From Pseudomonas putida (GTDB lineage: Bacteria; Pseudomonadota; Gammaproteobacteria; Pseudomonadales; Pseudomonadaceae), in NCBI RefSeq assembly GCF_001976065.1, contig NZ_MNAH01000009.1, positions 1 to 58,665 of the forward strand: a DNA stretch of 58,665 bases. The letters run 5' to 3'. This document shows positions 33,580 to 42,345 of the stretch, piece by piece. The stretch's first letter is position 1. Each line of letters opens with the position of its first letter. The position numbers were made by a program, and so were the translations under genes. Below the pieces are notes generated by a model. The model made no database searches, was not told the DNA's origin, and saw only the letters and a list, made by a program, of their open reading frames with translations.

Positions 33580-33802
33580 GATAAAGCCCCCTTGACCATT
33601 TGGTGATCTTTCAAAGTTGATTCGCTAATACATGTAGCCCATCGGTTAGTTGATCCCTGGCACCGAAACCAGGACGTCAGCAGTCGTCCGCCAAAATCGA
33701 CAGGGTCCCGCGTCTGTTGCATGTAGTCGTGTTGAATAACTGCTACGCAATAGCGTCACAACGAAGAGAAGCGGCGATAACCTTTGGCCCCTGCCGACGT
33801 TT

Positions 33803-34045
33803 TCAGGGTCGGCCACAAGCATCATGAGGATGGATCGCCAGCGCTTCTCGCCCTTGTACTGGACGTTCAGGCCAGGTCAGCTTCTTCAATCTGCCTTGTG
33901 GGCAGCGTGTATCCGGAAAAAACAGCTCGGCGGTCAGACGAGCTTGCTCAAGCGTGTTGCCAGTACTCCCGATCGGGGAGATGTCTGCATCATGCAAGGG
34001 CAAATCGAAGGCGTCAACGGTTTTGTAGTGAATATTTATAGTCAC
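33803..34045 (-). CDS. Possible hypothetical protein
   Basis: An 80-residue frame beginning with GTG (TINIHYKTVDAFDLPLHDAD, then ISPIGSTGNTLEQARLTAEL). The first 50 residues read like a protein; the proline-rich rest is less convincing. A small hairpin (GCCGAC/GTCGGC, 33793-33813) overlaps its stop. No ribosome site is evident. Confidence 0.4.
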   Translation of the reverse strand: MTINIHYKTVDAFDLPLHDADISPIGSTGNTLEQARLTAELFFPDTRCPQGRLKKLTWPERPVQGREALAIHPHDACGRP

Positions 34046-34111
34046 TACATATTGTCCGACAAAGATGATTTGGAATTAGAAAGGGGGCTACCTGCGCCTG
34101 CACCCTGAAGA

Positions 34112-34190
34112 AGCTGGCTTGCCAGCGAAGACGTCCTTGAGCCTGTGTTGGTCTTTCAAACGCCTTCGCCGGCAAGCCGGTTCCTACAGG
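34112..34190. repeat. Inverted REP-like pair (second type)
   Basis: agctggcttgccagcgaag (34112-34130) and cttcgccggcaagccggttc (34164-) face each other. The core (ggcttgcc/ggcaagcc) differs from the gagc..gctc REPs elsewhere and recurs at 58.5 kb. It lies just after the GNAT gene stop. Confidence 0.75.
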
Positions 34191-34192
34191 GG

Positions 34193-34684
34193 TTATGGGT
34201 TTTCAAAGCAGTAAACGCTGCTCGGCAACCCCTGGATCGACAGCTGATGAAGGCTGAACCGGTTTTGCGTGAGCCCGGGTATCACGGCTGCCCAGAACAA
34301 CCGTGCCGGCTGGTTCGCCTCGACATGGAAAATTTGCCATCGGCCGGGGAGCCGGTTCAACAGGGTGGACACGACAAACCTGGCGACACCCTGGCCACGA
34401 AAGCGTCGACTGACAAACAGGTACCCGATGTTGTGGCGAGCATCGGGCACATGGGTGTCGTCGTCCACGGTCACGAAGCCGGCCAGCTCCCCGTCGACCT
34501 TGATCAGAAAGGCCTGGGTCGTGGGTTTGCGCCAGTAGTCGGTGAGGGGCAGGATACTGAAAAAACCCTGCTCGCCCAGGGGAAGCGGCAACCACTCGCT
34601 AAAATCATAGGTGTAGAACTGCATCAGGTTTTCAATGGTCTGCAGCTCGTCGCGCCGGGCCGCGTGCAGTTCAATCGAGATCAT
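34193..34684 (-). CDS. GNAT-family N-acetyltransferase
   Basis: A 163-residue protein with the GNAT core: LAGFVTVDDDTHV (strands 4-5), then IGYLFVSRRFRGQGVARFVV, whose RxxGxG/A segment binds acetyl-CoA, and IFHVEANQPARLFWAAVIPG near the end. The substrate is unknown. It resembles the stand-alone acetyltransferases of pseudomonads. It is 71 bases from cytochrome b561, same strand. Confidence 0.8.
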   Translation of the reverse strand: MISIELHAARRDELQTIENLMQFYTYDFSEWLPLPLGEQGFFSILPLTDYWRKPTTQAFLIKVDGELAGFVTVDDDTHVPDARHNIGYLFVSRRFRGQGVARFVVSTLLNRLPGRWQIFHVEANQPARLFWAAVIPGLTQNRFSLHQLSIQGLPSSVYCFENP

Positions 34685-34755
34685 CTGGAAGGTTCCCGCC
34701 GATGGCTGTGCAAGACAGGGTCAGTATGCTCGAAACCTTGCGCTGCAGAACGCCC

Positions 34756-35298
34756 TCAGCGCTTGGGTAACATCCTGGTCAAGGTGTTGTCGCGCATGTA
34801 GTAATGATGGAACAAACCCACCACCGCATGCAGGCCGATCAACCAGTAGCCGGTGCTGCCGAGCAGTTCGTGCCAATGCTTCAATTGCTTGGCCAGGTCA
34901 GGATCGACCATTACCGGAGCCGGAAGGAAAAAGCCGAAGTAGGGCACCGGTTTGCCCGCTGCCGCCAGCATCAGCCAGGCCAGTAGCGGTGTGGCGATCA
35001 TCAAGACGTACAGGGCCAGATGCATCAGGTGGGACATACCCGTTTGCCAGGCAGGCAATGCCGGTGTGATGGGCGGGCGCGGGGTGAGGCGTGCGAGCAA
35101 ACGGATCCAGACGAGTGCAAAAATGCTCAGCCCGAACACGCCGTGCAGCCCGAGAAACAGGCCCTTGAAGGTATTGCCACGCGGCAACAGCCCTTTGATT
35201 TCGATGCAGCCGTACACGCCGACAAATAGCGCCAGCATCAGCCAGTGCAAGGTGATCGACAGTTTTCCGTAGCGTGGCGCTGTGTTTTCGCGGGTCAT
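34756..35298 (-). CDS. Cytochrome b561
   Basis: A 180-residue di-haem membrane protein with four helices. Haem-ligand histidines are visible in YGKLSITLHWLMLALFVGVY, LFLGLHGVFGLSIFALVWIR, MSHLMHLALYVLMIATPLL and WLIGLHAVVGLFHHYYMRD. It passes electrons between the quinone pool and an acceptor, often superoxide in the CybB group. The start at 35298 has GAGG upstream; the longer frame includes intergenic DNA. It is divergent from the seven-gene operon. Confidence 0.87.
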   Translation of the reverse strand: MTRENTAPRYGKLSITLHWLMLALFVGVYGCIEIKGLLPRGNTFKGLFLGLHGVFGLSIFALVWIRLLARLTPRPPITPALPAWQTGMSHLMHLALYVLMIATPLLAWLMLAAAGKPVPYFGFFLPAPVMVDPDLAKQLKHWHELLGSTGYWLIGLHAVVGLFHHYYMRDNTLTRMLPKR

Positions 35299-35501
35299 CT
35301 TGGGCCTCGTGAACGTCGTTGGCCGCCGACTCACTCGAGCAGCCTGGTTCCGGTCGAGATCGAACCGGCGGTGGCCACACTGCCGGCCGAGCCTTAAGCA
35401 AATCTGAAGAGCACTTTTGCTCATCCTTTTGGCACCTTCAGACTTCGTTAAGAAATGCCCTCGATACTTCTCACCAATAGATCCGGGGGAGGTGTTTTTC
35501 A

Positions 35502-36179
35502 ATGTCCGATTTCAACTGGAATGTTCAGTTGCCGCTGCAATTTGGCCAGGCCGAAACGCCGCGTTTGCACCTTGCCAAGGCCTTGCCTGGCGACCCGCAA
35601 CGGAACGCCTTCGAAATCTTTATCCAGCAACGATTTCGCAAGGCCCACGGGGCCGACATTCGCCATTTCATGCCGCAACTGTTCGGCATGAGCGATGCGT
35701 CCAACGCACTGTGTGCCGTGGTCGGTGTACGCGTGGCGAGCGACGGACCGCTGTTTCTTGAGTGTTACCTGGACGAGGCGATCGATCCGCTGATCAGTGC
35801 CACGGCAGACCATTGCGTAGACCGATCGGCCATCGTCGAGGTGGGCAATCTGGCCGCCAGCGACACCGCAAACGCTCGCTTGAGCATCATCGCCATGACC
35901 TATCTGCTGGCCATGGGGGGGCTGGAATGGGTGGCTTTTACCGGCAACCTGGGGTTGGTCAACAGCTTTCATCGCCTGGGTTTGAAGCCTGTCACGCTGT
36001 GCGCCGCCGACCCTGCGCGACTCGGTGAGGACCGTCACGCCTGGGGCAGTTACTACGAGAGCAAGCCTTGGGTTCACGTTGGCAACATCCGCGCCGGATT
36101 CATTCATCTGCGCAATATCGGGATGTTCAGCCGCCTGGGATTGCCAACGTCCAGTGAGGGTTGCTGCGATGTCGCCTGA
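35502..36179 (+). CDS. Thermostable-hemolysin family protein (GNAT-like), first gene of a seven-gene operon
   Basis: A 225-residue protein. The order RFRKAHGADIRHFMPQLFGM, CAVVGVRVASDGPLFLECYL, VEVGNLAA, YLLAMGGLEWVAFTGNLGLV and NSFHRLGLKPV is that of the thermostable-hemolysin (T_hemolysin) family, which has an acyltransferase-like fold; the hemolysin name comes from a Vibrio homologue and may mislead. GGGGAGG precedes the ATG. It overlaps the AMP-binding gene by 11 bases. In this operon an acyl- or acetyl-transfer role is likely, but this is inference. Confidence 0.82.
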   Translation: MSDFNWNVQLPLQFGQAETPRLHLAKALPGDPQRNAFEIFIQQRFRKAHGADIRHFMPQLFGMSDASNALCAVVGVRVASDGPLFLECYLDEAIDPLISATADHCVDRSAIVEVGNLAASDTANARLSIIAMTYLLAMGGLEWVAFTGNLGLVNSFHRLGLKPVTLCAADPARLGEDRHAWGSYYESKPWVHVGNIRAGFIHLRNIGMFSRLGLPTSSEGCCDVA

Positions 36180-37650
36180 AGTGGAAGGTTTCATGCAGAC
36201 CCTGCGCAAGCATGCCGAGGGTAGGGCAAACGCCACTGCGTTGTGGGGCGATCAGCTGAAACTGGACTACGCCACGCTGTATGCCGAAGTAATGGACCGC
36301 CAGCAGCGACTGCGCGATGAACAGATCGAGGTCGTGGCCCTGGCGCTGGACAACGGCGTTGACGCCATGCTCTGGGATCTGGCTGCACTGTTCGCCGGCC
36401 TGACCTGTGTGGCCTTGCCGGGCTTTTTCAGCCCGGCGCAACGTACTCATTGCCTGGAGCAAAGCCGCGCCGAACGGGTCATTGCCGAGCCGCATCTGCA
36501 CGACGAACTGCTCGCGGCGGGTTATCACAAGGACGGCGAGTTCTGGCGCCGCACCTTCAGCGGCCCGAACCGGATGCCTGAAGGCACGGCCAAGTTGACT
36601 TTCACTTCCGGTACCACGGGTACGCCCAAAGGGGTGTGCTTGGGTGCAGACAGCATCTTGCGGGTCAGTCGCGAGCTGTACCTGGCCAGTAAGCCCACCG
36701 ACCCGCAGCACCATCTGGCGCTGCTGCCGCTCGCCATTTTGCTGGAGAACATCGGTTGTTATGCGGCGCTGTATGCCGGTGCGACTTTGAGCCTGCCTGG
36801 CGCGAAGACCCTGGGGATCGAGGGGGCCAGCGGTGTGAATGTGCCCCAACTGCTGGGATGCCTGGCCAGCCGGTCGCCCCAGAGCCTGATCCTGGTGCCG
36901 CAGTTGCTGCTGATGCTCGTCAGTGCTGCCGAGCAGAAAGCCTTCGACCCACGGCACCTGCGTTTTGCCGCCGTGGGCGGCGCCCGGGTGTCCGGGGACC
37001 TGCTGCGGCGTGCCGAACGGGTGGGCTTGCCGGTCTACGAAGGGTATGGACTGTCGGAATGTGCATCGGTGGTCTGCCTCAATCGTGCGCAAGCGCATCG
37101 CCCTGGCAGTGTTGGACAGCCCTTGCCCCATGTGCAGATTCGCCTGGCGCAGGACGGCGAAGTGCTGATCAAGGGATCAACCTTGCTGGGCTATCTGGGG
37201 GAGGCGCCGCACACCGCGCAGTGGTGGCCCAGCGGCGATCTTGGCGAGTTCGACGCCGAGGGTTTTCTCTACCTCAAGGGCCGCAAGAAACATCAGTTCG
37301 TCACCAGTTTCGGGCGCAATGTGAATCCGGAGTGGGTGGAGGCCGAATTGACCCAGCGCGGGCTGATCGCCCAGGCCTTCGTCCATGGCGAGGCCCTGGC
37401 GCACAACCATGCGCTGCTGTGGCCCCATCGCCCCGATTGCACCGAGGAACAACTGGCCGCCGCCGTCAGCCAGGCCAACGAGGCTTTACCCGGGTATGCC
37501 CAGGTCCATCGCTGGACCCGTCTCGATCAACCTTTCACCGCCGCCAATGGTTTGCTCACCGCCAATGGCCGGCCCCGGCGTGACGCCATTATCGAACGCT
37601 ACCGGGAGCAACTGAGCGAATCCGCATTTTCCGAGGAAACCGCACCATGA
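36169..37650 (+). CDS. AMP-binding acyl-activating enzyme
   Basis: A 493-residue member of the adenylate-forming superfamily. A3-type motif TFTSGTTGTPKGVCLG, A5 YEGYGLSECASVV, A7 SGDLGEFDAEGFLYLKGRKK and FVTSFGRNVNPEWVEAEL are visible. The C-terminal catalytic lysine region is short, ending TAANGLLTANGRPRRD. It would activate a carboxylic acid, perhaps a fatty acid, as an adenylate or CoA ester. The long upstream open frame overlaps the previous gene; ATG 36169 is preferred. It ends in an ATGA shared with the next gene. Confidence 0.85.
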   Translation: MSPEVEGFMQTLRKHAEGRANATALWGDQLKLDYATLYAEVMDRQQRLRDEQIEVVALALDNGVDAMLWDLAALFAGLTCVALPGFFSPAQRTHCLEQSRAERVIAEPHLHDELLAAGYHKDGEFWRRTFSGPNRMPEGTAKLTFTSGTTGTPKGVCLGADSILRVSRELYLASKPTDPQHHLALLPLAILLENIGCYAALYAGATLSLPGAKTLGIEGASGVNVPQLLGCLASRSPQSLILVPQLLLMLVSAAEQKAFDPRHLRFAAVGGARVSGDLLRRAERVGLPVYEGYGLSECASVVCLNRAQAHRPGSVGQPLPHVQIRLAQDGEVLIKGSTLLGYLGEAPHTAQWWPSGDLGEFDAEGFLYLKGRKKHQFVTSFGRNVNPEWVEAELTQRGLIAQAFVHGEALAHNHALLWPHRPDCTEEQLAAAVSQANEALPGYAQVHRWTRLDQPFTAANGLLTANGRPRRDAIIERYREQLSESAFSEETAP

Positions 37651-38321
37651 GTTTTTTTGACAGGCTGCAAGAAGCCACGCAACAACAACGTGCCGAACTG
37701 TTCAACTTGCCGATCATCCGGGATGCCGTGGAGGGCAAGGTCAGCCTGGACAGTTACCAGGCCTTTCTCGCGCAGGCCTATTACCACGTGCGTCATACCG
37801 TCCCCTTGATGATGGCTTGCGGCGCGCGCCTGCCGTCGCGCCTGGAATGGCTGCGAGAAGCAGTCTGTGAGTACATCGAGGATGAATATGGCCATGAGAA
37901 GTGGGTGCTTGATGACATCGAGGCGTGCGGCGGCGACAAGGATGCTGTACGCACCGGGCGTCCGTCCATGCCGATCGAGTTGATGGTCAGCTTCCTCTAC
38001 GACCTGATTGCCCGGGGCAACCCCGTGGGGCTGTTCGGCATGGTCAACGTGCTCGAAGGCACCAGCATCGCCCTGGCCACCCAGGCCGCCGACAGCATTC
38101 GCGAACACCTGGATCTGCCGCAAAGCGCCTTCAGCTACCTCAGTTCCCACGGTTCACTGGATATCGAACACATGCAGACCTACCGTCGACTCATGAACCA
38201 GCTGGAAGACCCGGACGATCAGGCCGCTGTCATTCACGCCTCCACAGTGGTCTACCGGCTGTACACCGATATGTTCCGCGGCCTGCCCCATGACGGGGAG
38301 AATCTGCATGCGCCTGTCTGA
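37647..38321 (+). CDS. Haem-oxygenase-like (TenA/iron-containing redox enzyme) protein
   Basis: A 224-residue all-helical protein. Likely metal ligands in order: E80 and H83 in EDEYGHEKW, E137 in NVLEGTS, H168, D172 and H175 in HGSLDIEHMQ. The HxxxDxxH spacing is that of haem-oxygenase-like diiron oxidases (UndA, CADD, SznF group), so it may oxidise or fragment a fatty-acid-like or amine substrate. It overlaps both neighbours (ATGA upstream, 14 bases downstream). An ordinary TenA (thiaminase) role is unlikely from context. The metal assignment is by eye. Confidence 0.75.
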   Translation: MSFFDRLQEATQQQRAELFNLPIIRDAVEGKVSLDSYQAFLAQAYYHVRHTVPLMMACGARLPSRLEWLREAVCEYIEDEYGHEKWVLDDIEACGGDKDAVRTGRPSMPIELMVSFLYDLIARGNPVGLFGMVNVLEGTSIALATQAADSIREHLDLPQSAFSYLSSHGSLDIEHMQTYRRLMNQLEDPDDQAAVIHASTVVYRLYTDMFRGLPHDGENLHAPV

Positions 38322-39117
38322 AGCCCGCGTGGTGTTGACCGGAGCCAGCGGCGGCATCGGCCTGGCCATCGCCACGGCCCTGTGCGCCAGTGGTGCCCGG
38401 GTCTTGGCGGTGGCACGCAATCGGCAACCGCTGGTGCCGCTGCTCGAGCTGTACCCGCGCAACCTGTTCTGGATCGGGGCGGACCTGACGCTGCTCTCAG
38501 AGCGCCGAGAAGTACTGGCGGAAGCCGAAAGCATCGGCGGCATCAACTTGCTGATCAATGCCGCCGGGGTCAATCATTTCGCCATGCTCGAACAGCTGGA
38601 CGACAGTGAGATCAACGCGATGCTGGCGGTGAACATCAGCGCGCCGATCTGCCTGACCAAACTGCTGCTGCCACTGCTCAAGCAGGCCGACAGTGCCATG
38701 GTGGTCAACGTCGGCTCGACCTATGGCTCCATTGGCTACCCTGGTTATGCCAGTTACTGCGCGACCAAGTTTGCCCTGCGCGGGTTCTCCGAAGCCCTGC
38801 GCCGGGAGCTGGCGGATACCCGGGTCAGCGTGCTCTACGTCGCCCCTCGAGCCACCCGCACCAGCATGAACAGCCCGGCTGCCCAGGCGCTCAACGATGC
38901 GCTCAAGGCCAACGTCGACGATCCGCGAGCCGTGGCAGCCGCCGTGATTCACGCCATCGCCGGTGACCGTCGTGACTTGTACCTGGGCTGGCCGGAACGC
39001 TTTTTCGTTCGTCTCAACAGCCTGCTACCACATCTGGTGGACCGCGGCTTGCGCAAGCAACTGCCGCTGATCCGCCACCTGAGCCAGAAACCTGACAAGG
39101 AGAATCTCAAGCCATGA
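38308..39117 (+). CDS. Short-chain dehydrogenase/reductase
   Basis: A 269-residue classical SDR. Cofactor motif TGASGGIGLAIATAL, NAAG at about 88, catalytic Ser in NVGSTYGSIG and YCATK with the Tyr/Lys pair. The C-terminus has RFFVRLNSLLPHLVDRGLRK, a possible membrane-peripheral helix seen in SDRs acting on lipids. ATG 38308 has GGGGAG upstream; the earlier in-frame ATG at 38290 does not. It ends in an ATGA overlap with the TPR gene. The substrate is unknown. Confidence 0.85.
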   Translation: MRLSEARVVLTGASGGIGLAIATALCASGARVLAVARNRQPLVPLLELYPRNLFWIGADLTLLSERREVLAEAESIGGINLLINAAGVNHFAMLEQLDDSEINAMLAVNISAPICLTKLLLPLLKQADSAMVVNVGSTYGSIGYPGYASYCATKFALRGFSEALRRELADTRVSVLYVAPRATRTSMNSPAAQALNDALKANVDDPRAVAAAVIHAIAGDRRDLYLGWPERFFVRLNSLLPHLVDRGLRKQLPLIRHLSQKPDKENLKP

Positions 39118-39758
39118 ACAAGATCATTGCCTGCCTGCTGTGCGGTGTATTGAGCCAGAGTGCCTGGGCGCTGGATGCCGCCGACCAGCAACGCCTCAAC
39201 GGGATCCAGCAAAGCTGGGCGCACATTCAGTACGAGTTGCCGGAGGGACAACGCACCGCGGCCTTCGAAAAACTCGCCGCGCAAGCATCAAGCTTCACCC
39301 AGGAGCGCCAGGCCGTGGCGGAAGCCTGGATCTGGTCCGGTATCGTCACCAGCAGTTGGGCCGGTGCCCAGGGCGGCCTCGGTGCGCTGAGCAAGGTCAA
39401 GGATGCCAAGGCCGACCTGGAAAAAGCCCTGGCCCTGGACCCCAAGGCGCTGCAAGGCTCTGCCTACACCAGCCTCGGTGCGCTGTATGACCGGGTGCCA
39501 GGTTGGCCCATCGGTTTTGGCGACTCGGACAAGGCCGAACAATTGCTCAAAGTGGCCTTGCAAATGAACCCCAATGGCATCGACAGCCTGTACTTTTGGG
39601 GAGATCACCTCTACCGTCAGAAGCGATATGTCGAGGCCAAGGCCGCACTGCAAAAAGCCTTGCTGGCCGCGCCTCGTCCCGGCCGCGAATCCGCCGATGC
39701 CGGGCGCCGCAAAGAGATTGAAGCGTTGTTGGTGGAAGTGAACAAGAAACTTGGCTGA
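39114..39758 (+). CDS. Exported tetratricopeptide-like protein
   Basis: A 214-residue protein with a signal peptide (IIACLLCGVLSQSAWA). The mature part has TPR-like helices: KADLEKALALDPKALQGSAY, AEQLLKVALQMNPNGIDSLY and VEAKAALQKALLAAPRPG. The segment PGWPIGFGDSDKAEQLLK is typical of periplasmic TPR/TRAP-associated proteins. It may scaffold or sense a product of the operon in the periplasm. It overlaps the SDR by ATGA and lies 11 bases before the response regulator. Confidence 0.75.
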   Translation: MNKIIACLLCGVLSQSAWALDAADQQRLNGIQQSWAHIQYELPEGQRTAAFEKLAAQASSFTQERQAVAEAWIWSGIVTSSWAGAQGGLGALSKVKDAKADLEKALALDPKALQGSAYTSLGALYDRVPGWPIGFGDSDKAEQLLKVALQMNPNGIDSLYFWGDHLYRQKRYVEAKAALQKALLAAPRPGRESADAGRRKEIEALLVEVNKKLG

Positions 39759-39769
39759 CAGGAGTCCGT

Positions 39770-40432
39770 GTGCGCCTATTACTGATAGAGGATGACGTGG
39801 CACTCGGCGAGGGCATACACCAGGCCCTCAGCCGTGAAGGCTACACCGTCGACTGGTTGCAGGACGGCAGCAGTGCCTTGCACTCGCTGCTCAGCGAAAT
39901 CTTTGATCTGGCGGTACTCGACCTTGGCCTGCCACGCATGGACGGCCTCCAGGTGCTGCGGCGCTTGCGTGAAAGTGGCTCCAATCTGCCCGTGCTGATC
40001 CTGACGGCGCGGGACGCCACTGAAGACCGCATTGCCGGGCTGGATGCCGGCGCCGATGATTACCTGATCAAGCCTTTCGACCTGGCCGAGCTGAAAGCGC
40101 GCATACGTGCGCTCCTGCGCCGCAGCGCCGGCCGCGCACAAGCGCTGATCGAGCACGCCGGTATCAGCCTCAACCCGGGCACCCAGCAAGTCAGTTACAA
40201 GGGCGAGCCCGTCGCCCTGACACCCAAGGAATACCAGTTGCTCCATGAACTGCTCTCGCCACCGGGACGGGTGATGACTCGCGATCATCTGATGCAGTTG
40301 CTCTACGGCTGGAACGAAGAAGCCGAAAGCAACACGTTGGAAGTGCACATTCACCACCTGCGTAAAAAGTTCTCTACCGACCTGATCCGCACCATCCGCG
40401 GAATCGGTTATCTGGTGGAGGAGCGTCGATGA
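39770..40432 (+). CDS. OmpR-family response regulator
   Basis: A 220-residue regulator of the QseB/PmrA type. Receiver: acidic pair in LLIEDDVALGEG, phospho-acceptor Asp in VLDLGLPRMDGLQVL, then LTARDATEDRIAGLDAGADD and the switch Lys in YLIKPFDL. DNA-binding winged helix: LTPKEYQLLHELLSPPGRVM, SNTLEVHIHHLRKKF. The start is GTG at 39770, with AGGAG at 39759-39763. It overlaps the kinase gene (ATGA). It probably controls the operon in which it lies. Confidence 0.92.
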   Translation: MRLLLIEDDVALGEGIHQALSREGYTVDWLQDGSSALHSLLSEIFDLAVLDLGLPRMDGLQVLRRLRESGSNLPVLILTARDATEDRIAGLDAGADDYLIKPFDLAELKARIRALLRRSAGRAQALIEHAGISLNPGTQQVSYKGEPVALTPKEYQLLHELLSPPGRVMTRDHLMQLLYGWNEEAESNTLEVHIHHLRKKFSTDLIRTIRGIGYLVEERR

Positions 40433-41796
40433 CCTCGATCAGGCGTCGCACCCTGACCTTGATCATTGGCTTGATGCTCGCTGGCCTGACAGTGATCAGC
40501 CTGCTCAACCTGTACGACAGCAACCACGAAATTGCCGAAGTCTACGATGCCCAATTGGCCCAGAACGCGCGTCTTTTGCAAGGCGTCATGCGCATGCCCT
40601 TGGCGAGCAAGGAACATTCCGATCTGTACCAGGCCTTCAACCAGGCCTTGAGCGAGGCGGCACCCAAGGTCGACGGCCATCCCTATGAAACCAAGATTGC
40701 CTTTCAGGTCTGGAACTTCAAGGGTGAGGTGCTGGTGCACACGGCGAGCTCACCGTCCTTCAGTGCCCCACCGGCTACCCCAGGCTTCAGTGATGTCGTC
40801 GACCTGAACAACCGGCATTGGCGGGCCTTCCTGCTCGAAGACAAACAAAACAATTTGCGCATCTGGGTGGGCGAACGCGACGACGTTCGAGCGGACCTGG
40901 TAGACCGGATCGTCAGCCACACGCTGTGGCCCAACATCCTGGGGAGTCTGCTGCTGGCCGCCATGATCTGGCTGGCCATCGGTTGGGGGCTCAAACCCCT
41001 GGTCAATATGGCGGCCACACTGCGGGCCAGGCAGCCTGGTTCACTGGAGCCCTTGCAACTGACGCCGCTGCCCACCGAGCTTGAGCCGATGCAGGCAGCC
41101 CTGAATCGCATGCTCGCGCAGATCCAGGAAGTCATGGGGCGTGAGCGGCGCTTCATCGCTGACGCCGCCCACGAAATGCGCACGCCACTGGCGGTGCTCC
41201 GGGTGCATGCCGAAAACCTGATGCAAGCGGGCAATGACGAGGAACGTCGGGTTTCGCTTGAACACCTGATTGCCGGCGTCGACCGTACCAGCCGGCTGGT
41301 CAATCAATTGCTGACGATGGCGCGTATCGAGCCGAAACCCGGTACGCAACTGCCTGTACCTGTCGATCTGGCCGCCGCTGTGCGCGGCAGCCTGATCCAG
41401 CTCACTCCCTGGCTGTTGAGCAAGGATCTGGAACTGGTTTTCGACGTCAGCGACGACATCGGCCTTGTCAGGGTCGACCCCGCAGCGATCGATATTGCCC
41501 TGAACAACCTGGTTACCAATGCCGCGAATTTTTCTCCACCGCATGGGCTCATCAAGGTAACGCTGGCCGCCAGGGAGAACGGTTACGAACTTTGCGTTGA
41601 AGATGAGGGCCCGGGTATCAACGAGGACGATCGCGATCGGCTTTTCGAGCGTTTCTACAGCCGCGGCAATGACCAGGGGGCAGGCCTGGGACTGACCATC
41701 GTCCAGGCCATTGCCGTTCGCCTGGGTGGCCAGGTCAAGCTGGAGAATCGCAGCCCTAAAGGGTTGCGCGCCACGCTGGAGATCAGTCGCGCGTGA
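40429..41796 (+). CDS. Sensor histidine kinase (QseC-like)
   Basis: A 455-residue kinase: membrane helix at about 7-27, a periplasmic sensor region of about 135 residues, second helix at about 164-184, HAMP-like linker, H-box RRFIADAAHEMRTPLAVLRV, N-box NNLVTNAANFSPP, and G-boxes VEDEGPGINEDD and GAGLGLTIVQAIA. The sensor domain pattern (YETKIAFQVWNFKGEVLVHT) is like QseC/PmrB-type kinases. It is the last gene of the seven-gene operon and converges on the arsH remnant 14 bases away. Confidence 0.92.
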   Translation: MTSIRRRTLTLIIGLMLAGLTVISLLNLYDSNHEIAEVYDAQLAQNARLLQGVMRMPLASKEHSDLYQAFNQALSEAAPKVDGHPYETKIAFQVWNFKGEVLVHTASSPSFSAPPATPGFSDVVDLNNRHWRAFLLEDKQNNLRIWVGERDDVRADLVDRIVSHTLWPNILGSLLLAAMIWLAIGWGLKPLVNMAATLRARQPGSLEPLQLTPLPTELEPMQAALNRMLAQIQEVMGRERRFIADAAHEMRTPLAVLRVHAENLMQAGNDEERRVSLEHLIAGVDRTSRLVNQLLTMARIEPKPGTQLPVPVDLAAAVRGSLIQLTPWLLSKDLELVFDVSDDIGLVRVDPAAIDIALNNLVTNAANFSPPHGLIKVTLAARENGYELCVEDEGPGINEDDRDRLFERFYSRGNDQGAGLGLTIVQAIAVRLGGQVKLENRSPKGLRATLEISRA

Positions 41797-41810
41797 CGCT
41801 GGCATTAACC

Positions 41811-42345
41811 TCAGATGGAACGCTGATTGACCCGGGCCATGAGCTGTTCGGCGCTCTCTTTGCGTTCAGAGTAGCGATCCACCAGGAACGCCTGGCGGTC
41901 GCGCAGCAGCAGGGTGAACTTCACCAGTTCTTCCATCACGTCGACGACCCGGTCGTAGTAGGTCGACGGTTTCATCCGGCTCGCCTCATCGAATTCCATG
42001 AACGCCTTCGGCACCGAAGACTGATTGGGGATGGTGAACATGCGCATCCAGCGTCCCAGCACACGCAGCTGATTGACCACGTTGAATGACTGGGAGCCGC
42101 CGCATACTTGCATCACCGCCAGCGTTTTGCCCTGAGTGGGGCGACAGGCGCATCGTCGGGCAGGGGCAGGCCGGACGGATTGAAGATGCGCGTCTCTGCG
42201 CCGAAGTGCTCCAACAGGCGAGCGGCTTCTTCGACCAGCAGCCGGCTGAACGAGCGCTCGCGGTTCGAGCCGTACAGCAGCAGGATGCGCGGCTTTTGAT
42301 CAGTGGGCTGGTTCGGGATCTGCGTGCCGTCGAACAGCGTGTCAT
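41811..42345 (-). pseudogene. arsH: arsH remnant with internal deletion and lost 5' end
   Basis: On the - strand, PRILLLYGSNRERSFSRLLV to FNPSGLPLPDDAPV is the N-terminal half of ArsH (a flavoprotein for organoarsenical oxidation). Just after, in another frame, TQGKTLAVMQVCGGSQSFN to ERKESAEQLMARVNQRSI is the C-terminal half. The 45 or so residues normally between them, including the active-site region, are gone and the frame is shifted, at about 42135-42145. The start codon is also not clear, because the gene's 5' end is fused to arsR. It is not functional. Confidence 0.85.

Noticed and set aside
36025..36168. 48-codon N-terminal extension of the AMP-binding gene
   Set aside because: It overlaps the coding part of the hemolysin-family gene, and ATG 36169 fits the operon overlap pattern.
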